A DNA stretch of 5,736 nucleotides, from assembly GCA_937902605.1 (NCBI GenBank), contig CALFNC010000017.1:1-5736 (forward strand), written 5' to 3'. Source of the stretch: an uncultured Acidobacteriota bacterium (GTDB lineage: Bacteria > Acidobacteriota > Thermoanaerobaculia > UBA5066). The notes under the pieces are model-generated. The model made no database searches and had not been told where the DNA came from. It saw nothing but the letters and a program-made list of their open reading frames with translations. A program made the position numbers and the translations under genes. This document shows positions 1-4,906 of the stretch, in pieces (positions within the stretch are counted from its first letter, which is position 1; every line of letters begins with the position of its first letter).

Positions 1-2
1 AG

Positions 3-359
3 TGCCACGGCGCTCCCTTCGTGAAGCAGAACCTGAAGGAAGCCGACCAGATGATCAAGGAGGCCGACAAGGTCATGGCCGAGGCGATCGAGATCGTCGC
101 CGGCCTCTACAAGGACGGGATCATCAAGCCGCAGGCGGGAAAGCCGGCGTACCCGGACCTGCTGACCTTCTACGACGCGCAGACGCCCGTGGAGCAGACG
201 CTTTACGTGATGTTCCTCGAGCACCGGATGCGGGCCTTCCAGGGGGCGTTCCACATGAACCCGGACTACGTGACCTGGTATGGCTACGCTGAGTTGAAGA
301 AGGATATCGTCGAGATCCGCCACGCGACCGAGACGATGCGCAAGGAAGCGAAGAAGTAG
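3..359 (+). CDS. C-terminal fragment of a multiheme cytochrome c, probably HAO-like
   Basis: The gene is truncated by the left edge of the window. The first in-frame codons read Cys-His-Gly, which fits the end of a CxxCH heme-binding motif, so this would be the last heme site. About 116 residues and a TAG stop follow. The tail is mostly helical, with a charged segment (KEADQMIKEADKVMAEAIEI), a YPDLLTFYDA stretch and an EHRMRAFQGAFHMNPDYVTW segment near the end. A heme motif followed by a long helical tail carrying a G-A-x-H-x-N-P-D-Y-x-x-W pattern resembles octaheme hydroxylamine oxidoreductase (HAO) relatives, which are usually periplasmic and act on hydroxylamine, nitrite or related nitrogen compounds. 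The visible part cannot show whether the protein oxidises or reduces, because the catalytic heme and most heme motifs lie outside. NrfA nitrite reductase is an alternative, but its usual C-terminal ending is not seen. The downstream neighbour is convergent, so this gene ends its transcription unit. Confidence 0.6.
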   Translation, partial: CHGAPFVKQNLKEADQMIKEADKVMAEAIEIVAGLYKDGIIKPQAGKPAYPDLLTFYDAQTPVEQTLYVMFLEHRMRAFQGAFHMNPDYVTWYGYAELKKDIVEIRHATETMRKEAKK

Positions 360-386
360 CGCGGAGGCGCGCAAGAACACCCAACC

Positions 387-423
387 GAAGCCCTCCTCCG
401 GGCGAACCGTGGGGTAGGGCTTC
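387..423. terminator. Possible terminator hairpin after the cytochrome gene
   Basis: A perfect 8-bp inverted repeat (gaagccct at 387-394, agggcttc at 416-423) begins 28 nt after the cytochrome stop codon. The stem can be lengthened inward by C-G pairs if T415 is bulged. No T-run follows on either strand, so it is not a classical intrinsic terminator. Its position between convergent genes is the main support. Confidence 0.35.
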
Positions 424-455
424 TCCCGCGGCCAGGGTCAGTTCTCCGGAGTGGA

Positions 456-491
456 CGACCCGGCCGGTCTTCCCCGAGTCGACCCGGCCGG
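456..491. repeat. 12-bp direct repeat in the convergent intergenic gap
   Basis: The 12-mer cgacccggccgg occurs at 456-467 and again at 480-491, a spacing of 24 bp. Its core ccggccgg is itself palindromic. It lies between the cytochrome and the Crp/Fnr-family gene, downstream of both, so a promoter role for either is unlikely. It may be a low-complexity GC coincidence or the remains of a duplication. Confidence 0.4.
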
Positions 492-568
492 CTATCTCGT
501 CGTTCTTCCTAGCCGCCGCGTCTCGGACCGGAATCGCCTAGGCTCTTCCGACGGGGCGCCGCCTCGCG

Positions 569-1270
569 CTACCCGCTTTCCTCGTCTTCCCTAGCCTCGG
601 CGATCGCCCGAAGCCGTTCCATGCTCGGAATCAGAAATCCGTGCTCTCGGGTGATCACGACTCCGTCCTTTCCCCACCGGCTCATGATCCGGATCGCGGT
701 CTCGATCGTCGTGCCGGCCAGGTCCGCGATATCCTGGCGGTTGAGCCAGAGGGGAATGAAGGTTCCCGCGCCTTCGCGTTGTCCGATCTTCTTGCCGAGG
801 ACGAGAAGAGCCCTGGCCACTCGCCGCTCCACCGAGACCATCATGTCCTGCAGGCGCTGAGCCAGCTCGGCCTGCCGGATCACGAACAGCTGGAGGAGCT
901 GCCGGGTGATCTCCGGGTGGCGGTCGATGATCCCGAAGAAGTCACGCTCCGGGATCTGGAGGACCGTCGACGGCTCGACCGCGATCGCCGAGGCCGGGTA
1001 GGGAATCGACTGCAGTGACGCGACGATCCCGATCGGCTCGCCCGGGCCGAGCAGCCGGACGAGAACATTCCGGTCCTGCGCCGACTTCAGCACCTTCACG
1101 CTGCCGAACACGACGAAGGACAGTTCCGTCGTTCGATCTCCCTCAGTGAAGACCGTCTCCCCTTTCCTAAAGACCCGGATCCGGCAGTGCGGGAGCAGGA
1201 TCCCGCGTTCTGCCGGGTTGAGGCACGAAAACACCGGGATCGCGTCCAGATGAGCACGAGATGCCGGCAT
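569..1270 (-). CDS. Crp/Fnr-family transcriptional regulator, DNR-like
   Basis: A 233-residue protein of normal length for the family. Residues 10-110 form the cyclic-nucleotide-binding-like beta-roll (IPVFSCLNPAE entry, RKGETVFTEGD at 35-45, LLGPGEPIG at 73-81). Residues about 112-150 form the dimerisation helix ending in SVERRVARALL. Residues 170-224 form a winged helix-turn-helix with LNRQDIADLAG and recognition helix TTIETAIRIMSRW (187-199). The phosphate cassette has Tyr-Pro-Ala-Ser (91-94) where CRP has Arg-Ser, so cAMP binding is unlikely. Only two cysteines are present (16 and 29), so an FNR [4Fe-4S] cluster is also unlikely. A YP-x-x-A pattern followed by VEPST recalls DNR-type nitric-oxide regulators; this is family resemblance, not proof. 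The start is the ATG at 1268-1270, which gives the usual short leader before the beta-roll; no clear ribosome site precedes it. The reading frame stays open far upstream, but that extension is Arg/Ser/Pro-rich and lies across the threonine dehydrogenase gene. Confidence 0.88.
   Translation of the reverse strand: MPASRAHLDAIPVFSCLNPAERGILLPHCRIRVFRKGETVFTEGDRTTELSFVVFGSVKVLKSAQDRNVLVRLLGPGEPIGIVASLQSIPYPASAIAVEPSTVLQIPERDFFGIIDRHPEITRQLLQLFVIRQAELAQRLQDMMVSVERRVARALLVLGKKIGQREGAGTFIPLWLNRQDIADLAGTTIETAIRIMSRWGKDGVVITREHGFLIPSMERLRAIAEAREDEESG
1261..1270. repeat. 10-bp palindrome covering the regulator start codon
   Basis: The sequence atgccggcat is a perfect palindrome whose minus-strand reading is the start of the regulator gene (ATG CCG GCA T). 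A perfect 10-bp palindrome at a start codon could bind a dimeric protein or be chance; the core ccgg is common in GC-rich DNA. Confidence 0.3.
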
Positions 1271-1583
1271 GGAGGTGCTGTTCAAGCCGACCCAAGATAC
1301 AACGACTGGTCGCGCGCGAAGAAGGCGCCCCTCTTCCGCGAGCGTCGTCGACCGCGGGGGCCAGCTCGAGCGAGAGACTCCCTCCGGCGACGACCGCGGT
1401 CCCGGACGCGATGAAGTAATTCGACGCGGCCCGGTCTGACGAGATCCGGCCGTCCACCAGCTCAGCGGGCCGGAGTTGTCAAAGACGCTCCGTGCTAACG
1501 TCTCGCCGAGGGTCCCCTGGCCGCGGTGCTGCCCAGGTGGCGGCGACTGCCATCGGCCGGGACGGGCCCTCAGGAGGGATCCC
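1271..1583. other. 313-bp divergent intergenic control region
   Basis: This gap separates the start of the Crp/Fnr-family gene (minus) from the start of the threonine dehydrogenase (plus), so promoters for both should lie here. No strong sigma-70 promoter is visible. On the minus strand a TATCTT hexamer near 1295-1300 could be a -10 for the regulator, with no good -35 at the right spacing. A TTGTCAA at 1476-1482 resembles a -35 box on plus and reads TTTGACAA on minus (1476-1483), a single FNR/DNR-like half-site without its partner. A minus-strand stretch from about 1457 to 1340 has coding-like third-position G/C but no ribosome site or recognisable product, so I do not call a gene there. Confidence 0.5.
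1572..1577 (+). promoter_or_regulatory. Strong Shine-Dalgarno site of the threonine dehydrogenase
   Basis: A full AGGAGG lies 6 nt before the ATG at 1584. This fixes the start there and argues against the longer in-frame extension beginning at 1476. It is the best ribosome-binding site in the window. Confidence 0.85.
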
Positions 1584-2603
1584 ATGTTGCGCAAGCCCGT
1601 CGCCCTGATCACCGGAGCCAGCGGCGAGATTGGCCACGGCCTCATCACCCACCTCGCCGAGGCTGGGACACGTCCCGTCATCACGCTCGACCTGCGGCCG
1701 CTGGAGGGCGACCTCGGACGGAAGGTCCAGCAGCAGTTCGCGGGGTCGATTCTGGACAGCCACCTGCTCGACCGGATCATCTCAGAGTTCGAGGTCGACC
1801 TGGTCTTCCACCTTGCCGCGCTCCTCTCCACGCGAAGCGAGTTCACACCGGTCACCGCGCACCACGTCAACGTCGAGGGGACGCTGAACCTCCTCGAGTT
1901 CGCACAGAAGGAGGGCGAGTCACACGGCCGTCCGGTGAAGTTCCTCTACCCGTCGTCGATCGCCGCGTACGGGCTCCCGGACATCGGGACGAAGGCCCGC
2001 GCTGGGAAGGTTAGGGAGGACGACTTCAATCAGCCGACGACGATGTACGGCGCGAACAAGCTCTACTGCGAGCAGCTCGGCCGGTATTACGCGCGGCACT
2101 ACAAGCAGCTGGCGGCCGAGACGCTGTCGGGGAAGGTCGACTTCCGGGCCATCCGCTTCCCGGGCCTGATCTCGGCGGCGACGGTTCCCTCCGGCGGCAC
2201 CTCCGACTTCGCTCCGGAGATGCTCCACGCCGCCGCGCAGGGGAAGCCCTATCCCTGCTTCGTCCGCCCCGACACCCGGATTCCGTTCCTGGCGATGCCC
2301 GACGGCGTCGACGCCATCCTCACCTTGGCCGCCGCCCCGAAGGAGAAGCTCACCCGCTCGGTCTACAACATCGGCGGTTTTAACCCGTCGGCCGAGGAAA
2401 TCCGGAAGATCGTTCTCGAGGCGTTCCCAAGGGCCCAGATTACAACGGCGCTCGACGCCAGCCGGCAAGGGATCGTTGACTCCTGGCCTGCCGACGTCGA
2501 CGACTCGGCGGCCCGCCGCGACTGGGGCTACGCGCCGAAGTACGACCTGGGACGCGCCTTCAGCGACTACCTCGTCCCGGCAATCCGGGAGCGGTACGCG
2601 TAA
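1584..2603 (+). CDS. SDR-family L-threonine 3-dehydrogenase (NAD-dependent)
   Basis: A 339-residue extended short-chain dehydrogenase. The N-terminal Rossmann motif is TGASGEIG (residues 10-17), with Asp36 in LDLRP at the end of the second strand, suited to binding the NAD ribose. FHLAA (75-79), YPSSIAAYG (122-130) and the catalytic YGANK pair Tyr155/Lys159 follow. The segment FPGLISAATVPSGGTSDFAP (192-211) and then EMLHAAAQG and CFVRPDTRIPFLAMPD is the hallmark of SDR-type threonine dehydrogenases, which set it apart from UDP-sugar epimerases of the same fold. The enzyme oxidises L-threonine to 2-amino-3-ketobutyrate in the cytoplasm; that product is normally cleaved by Kbl to glycine and acetyl-CoA, and no kbl gene is in view. 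It is unrelated in fold to the zinc-dependent Tdh of E. coli, so I give no symbol. The AGGAGG site sets the start. The next gene begins 10 nt after its stop and is probably co-transcribed. Confidence 0.9.
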   Translation: MLRKPVALITGASGEIGHGLITHLAEAGTRPVITLDLRPLEGDLGRKVQQQFAGSILDSHLLDRIISEFEVDLVFHLAALLSTRSEFTPVTAHHVNVEGTLNLLEFAQKEGESHGRPVKFLYPSSIAAYGLPDIGTKARAGKVREDDFNQPTTMYGANKLYCEQLGRYYARHYKQLAAETLSGKVDFRAIRFPGLISAATVPSGGTSDFAPEMLHAAAQGKPYPCFVRPDTRIPFLAMPDGVDAILTLAAAPKEKLTRSVYNIGGFNPSAEEIRKIVLEAFPRAQITTALDASRQGIVDSWPADVDDSAARRDWGYAPKYDLGRAFSDYLVPAIRERYA

Positions 2604-2613
2604 GATCTCGGGT

Positions 2614-3306
2614 ATGAGACGGTTTCGCCGGTTTCTCCGCGTCTCGTCGATTGCCGTGGCCCTCCTGCTTCCCCCTGGTGTGGTCCTGGCAGGGCGTGGA
2701 GGCGGCTCGCATTCCGGTTCGGGCTCCGGGTCCCATTCCGGGTCCCGCTCCGGCTCTCATTCCAGTTCCATGTCCGGTCACGGTGGGGCGCGTCCCGGAT
2801 ATAGCGGGACACGCTCCGGACTCGGGGGCTCTCATGCTGGGCAAGGGGGCCATCTCCATCGCTCACACCGTCCCCATCGGGGTTCCCCCGTTCCGTTCTT
2901 CGGATACTCCGGATGGTATTTCGGCGGCTGCTCCTGGATCTGGAACGACTGGAACTGCTGGGATACGCCCAACGGCGTCCTCTTCCCGCCGGTGGAAGAG
3001 GTCGACGACTCCGACCAGGAGCTCGACGCCGAGGTCAGCGCGGACGTCACCGACACGCCGCCCGGAAGGGACGCCCGCTCCGGCTCGGCTCTCGTATTTG
3101 ACGTCTCCCCCGAAGACGCGGTCATCTATGTGGACGACGAGTACGAGGGGACGGCCGCAGACCTCAACGAACTCGAACGCGGCCTGCGCGTTCCTCCTGG
3201 CGAACACGTGGTGACCGTCCTCCGGCCCGGATTCCACGATTCGACCGTGACCGTGAAGACCCGGGCCGGGAAATCGACGAACATCGACGTCAACCTGACC
3301 CGCTAG
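2614..3306 (+). CDS. Exported Ser/Gly/His-rich protein with a C-terminal PEGA domain
   Basis: A 230-residue protein. Residues 1-26 are a signal peptide: Arg-rich n-region MRRFRRFLR, hydrophobic core IAVALLL, and likely cleavage after VLA. Residues 27-90 are a low-complexity Gly/Ser/His/Arg region that holds three 8-residue repeats of the form SHSxSxSG (32-55). Residues 95-116 are aromatic (WYFGGCSWIWNDWNCW) with two cysteines, Cys106 and Cys115, that could form a disulfide outside the cytoplasm. An acidic linker (128-147) leads to a PEGA domain at about 158-230, with SPEDAVIYVDDEYEGT and VPPGEHVVTVLRPGFH as the diagnostic strands. PEGA domains occur in surface-exposed or secreted bacterial proteins; their exact role is mostly unknown. 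The ATG at 2614 is chosen because it starts the signal peptide; only a weak ribosome site precedes it. The neighbour upstream is 10 nt away, but no functional tie to threonine dehydrogenase is evident. Confidence 0.85.
   Translation: MRRFRRFLRVSSIAVALLLPPGVVLAGRGGGSHSGSGSGSHSGSRSGSHSSSMSGHGGARPGYSGTRSGLGGSHAGQGGHLHRSHRPHRGSPVPFFGYSGWYFGGCSWIWNDWNCWDTPNGVLFPPVEEVDDSDQELDAEVSADVTDTPPGRDARSGSALVFDVSPEDAVIYVDDEYEGTAADLNELERGLRVPPGEHVVTVLRPGFHDSTVTVKTRAGKSTNIDVNLTR
2707..2778 (+). repeat. Three tandem 24-bp coding repeats (SHSxSxSG)
   Basis: Units at 2707-2730, 2731-2754 and 2755-2778 encode SHSGSGSG, SHSGSRSG and SHSSSMSG. The codons have drifted between units (tcg/tcc/tct for the first Ser) while the peptide pattern is kept, so the repeat is not a very recent duplication. 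It lies just after the predicted signal-peptide cleavage site of the PEGA protein. Confidence 0.85.
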
Positions 3307-4223
3307 GCCGGAACCAGGAAGTCCCCTTCGCGCCGAACCGCGCCCGCCTTCTCCAGCGCCGTCACCAGCCACTCCGCGTATGCCTCGGGGGTTAGCCGGA
3401 AGTAGCGCCGGTTGAACTCGCGGTGGAGGCCGACCCGCTCGACATACGCCGGCAGCTCTGCGAGTACCAGCCGCCGCCGGTGGAGGAGCGCGTAGACGAG
3501 GATCACCCGCGGGGCGTGCCGGGCCAGCCTCATTGGGTCGGCCTCGAAGGCCTCGAGCCGGCGCATCGCTCGGTCGAGCGCAGCCGCCACGCCGGTGAAC
3601 GGCTCGCCGTGGCCGGGGATGACGACGCGTACGTCGAGCTTCGCGATCGCCTCGAGCGTGGTGCGGGAAGCCGGGATCCCCTCGGGCTCGTACTCGGGCG
3701 GCATGACGAATCCGAAGCCGTTCCCCCAGAGCGCGTCCCCCGAGATGAGAATCCGGTGCTCCGGGTTGTAGAAGACAAGGGCCCGCATGTCGTGACCGGG
3801 GGCCGCGATCACCTGCCACTCGAGACCGCCCCAGACCTCAGTCGAGCCGGGGTGAAGGGAGCGGTCAGGGTGAAAGCGCTCGGCGGCCTGGTCGGCGAAG
3901 TCGAGGAACAGGGCGACATGGTCCCAGGCCTCGATCAGTGGCGCCTCCCCCTCGGGGACGGCGACAGCGCAGCCGTAGCGACGGGCGAGGGCGGCGTTCC
4001 CGCCCATGTGATCGGAGTGGCAGTGAGTATTGGCCACCAGGGTGAGCGGCTCGCTTCCCAGCGCCCCCTCCGCCGTGAGCAGCTCCAGCGTTCGCGGCAC
4101 GTTCTGGACGTAGCCCGAGTCGACAAGGACGTGACCTTCTTTGCTCTTCAGGAGGATGTTGTTCGCCGACAGCCAGTCTCGGACGAAGACTTCCATCTGG
4201 GGTGGGAAATGAGAAGCTAGCAT
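3303..4223 (-). CDS. Metallo-beta-lactamase-fold hydrolase
   Basis: A 306-residue MBL-fold protein with a complete dinuclear metal site: THCHSDH gives His67, His69, Asp71 and His72; His144 lies in APGHD; Asp163 in ISGDALW; His205 in IPGHGEPF. DSG at 35-37 is the usual entry strand motif. This is the glyoxalase II-like branch of the superfamily, which hydrolyses thioesters or other esters; the substrate cannot be read from sequence. Residues about 225-306 form an Arg-rich helical tail ending in a winged-helix-like segment (LTPEAYAEWLVTALEKAGAV), common in stand-alone bacterial MBL hydrolases. No signal peptide is seen, so it is probably cytoplasmic. An AAGGAG lies only 2 nt before the ATG at 4223, an unusually short spacing; Met10 is an alternative start but has no ribosome site. 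The stop codon overlaps that of the convergent PEGA gene. Confidence 0.88.
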   Translation of the reverse strand: MLASHFPPQMEVFVRDWLSANNILLKSKEGHVLVDSGYVQNVPRTLELLTAEGALGSEPLTLVANTHCHSDHMGGNAALARRYGCAVAVPEGEAPLIEAWDHVALFLDFADQAAERFHPDRSLHPGSTEVWGGLEWQVIAAPGHDMRALVFYNPEHRILISGDALWGNGFGFVMPPEYEPEGIPASRTTLEAIAKLDVRVVIPGHGEPFTGVAAALDRAMRRLEAFEADPMRLARHAPRVILVYALLHRRRLVLAELPAYVERVGLHREFNRRYFRLTPEAYAEWLVTALEKAGAVRREGDFLVPA

Positions 4224-4273
4224 GGCTCCTTAGACCGGCCTCGAGCCTACCACCCGGTCCAGGTCCGCCGAGG

Positions 4274-4879
4274 GTGGCCGGCTACTTCGTCTTCGGTTTG
4301 ACGCAGATCGTGGTCCTCTCTCTCGCCCGCTGGGTCACGTTCGCCTTCGGGACACCGGTGGGGAGCTTTCCGTTCGTTTCTTTCGCCGCCTGGCGCTGGG
4401 CGAGCTTCAATGCGTTGACGCTCGTCTTCCGCTTCACGTTCGTCAACTGGGTCCGTGTCACCCCGTTTCTCAACCTCTTCCATCGCGCGATGGGGATGAA
4501 GCTCGGCGCGCGAGTTCAGATCAACACGGCGGTGGTGGCCGACCAGAACCTGATCTCCGTCGGCGACGACACGGTCATCGGCGGGGATGTGACCCTGGTG
4601 GCGCACGTCGCGGAGCGCGGCCGCCTCGTCACGGCCCCCGTCAGGATCGGGCGCGACGTCACCATCGGGATCATGGCGGTGGTCCTCCCTGGGTGCGAAA
4701 TCGGCGACGGGGCCGTCATCGCCGCCGGAGCCGTCCTGTCGAAGGGAGCGAAGGTGGGACCCGGCGAGGTCTGGGCGGGGGTCCCCGCGCGCCGGGTCGG
4801 CCGGAGGTCGCGGGCACCGCGTAAGGGTGCGAGCCCCGCTTCCGGCTCTTCCCCACGTGACGGAGGCGGGGCTATATGA
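4274..4879 (+). CDS. Left-handed beta-helix (hexapeptide) acyltransferase-like protein
   Basis: A protein of about 201 residues if the GTG at 4274 is used. The frame is open back to a GTG at 4202, but that would overlap the start of the divergent MBL gene by 22 nt and adds a Pro-rich stretch, so 4274 is preferred; its ribosome site is poor. The first ~70 residues are hydrophobic and aromatic (YFVFGLTQIVVLSLARW, then FPFVSFAAWRWASFNALTLV), suggesting one or two membrane-associated helices. About residues 75-175 carry hexapeptide repeats of the left-handed beta-helix type (TVIGGDVTL, VRIGRDVTIGIMAVVLPGCEIGDGAVIAAGAVL) ending in GEVWAGVPARRVG, the typical closing motif of O-acetyl- and acyltransferases. 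The layout also resembles the C-terminal part of large NRPS-like proteins that end in a membrane segment plus beta-helix. The last 25 residues are low-complexity Arg/Ser/Gly and lie over a strong hairpin. Donor and acceptor are unknown. Confidence 0.75.
   Translation: MAGYFVFGLTQIVVLSLARWVTFAFGTPVGSFPFVSFAAWRWASFNALTLVFRFTFVNWVRVTPFLNLFHRAMGMKLGARVQINTAVVADQNLISVGDDTVIGGDVTLVAHVAERGRLVTAPVRIGRDVTIGIMAVVLPGCEIGDGAVIAAGAVLSKGAKVGPGEVWAGVPARRVGRRSRAPRKGASPASGSSPRDGGGAI
4832..4873. terminator. Strong GC hairpin at the 3' end of the beta-helix gene
   Basis: Arms agccccgcttcc (4832-4843) and ggaggcggggct (4862-4873) pair over 12 bp with one G-U, extended to 13 by G4844-C4861, around a 16-nt loop. 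It lies just before the TGA at 4877-4879, between two convergent genes, so it could end transcription from either side. No T-run follows, so intrinsic termination is uncertain. Confidence 0.5.
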
Positions 4880-4882
4880 GGG

Positions 4883-4896
4883 GTGCCGGACGGCAC
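4883..4896. terminator. Short hairpin between convergent stop codons
   Basis: gtgccg (4883-4888) and cggcac (4891-4896) form a compact inverted repeat, realistically 5 bp with a 4-nt loop. It sits in the 27-bp gap between the beta-helix gene and hemL, 10 nt after the larger hairpin. Together they may form a two-way termination zone; the short stem and missing T-run make this tentative. Confidence 0.3.
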
Positions 4897-4906
4897 ACAT
4901 TTGGGA

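Noticed and set aside
456..491. Direct repeat read as a CRISPR or attachment site
   Set aside because: Only two 12-bp copies with a 12-bp gap, no integrase, tRNA or cas gene nearby.
1476..1483. TTTGACAA as an FNR/DNR operator or a -35 box
   Set aside because: No inverted partner half-site lies at the expected spacing and no matching -10 hexamer is found 16-18 bp away on either strand.
1476..1583. N-terminal extension of the threonine dehydrogenase frame by 36 codons
   Set aside because: The Rossmann motif begins 10 residues after the ATG at 1584, which has an AGGAGG 6 nt upstream; the extension is Arg/Pro/Gly-rich with no domain match.
1271..1870. N-terminal extension of the Crp/Fnr frame by 200 codons
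   Set aside because: It lies antisense to the threonine dehydrogenase start and is Arg/Ser/Pro-rich; family members start about 10-15 residues before the beta-roll, as with the ATG at 1270.
2863..3819. 318-codon open frame on the minus strand across the PEGA and MBL genes
   Set aside because: Its product is Arg/Gly/Pro/Ala-rich and spans the junction of two genes with clear conserved motifs in other frames; it is a GC-rich shadow.
3423..4220. 265-codon plus-strand open frame opposite the MBL hydrolase
   Set aside because: It is the antisense of a gene with a complete HxHxDH metal site; its composition is Arg/Glu/Val/Gly-heavy with no recognisable motif.
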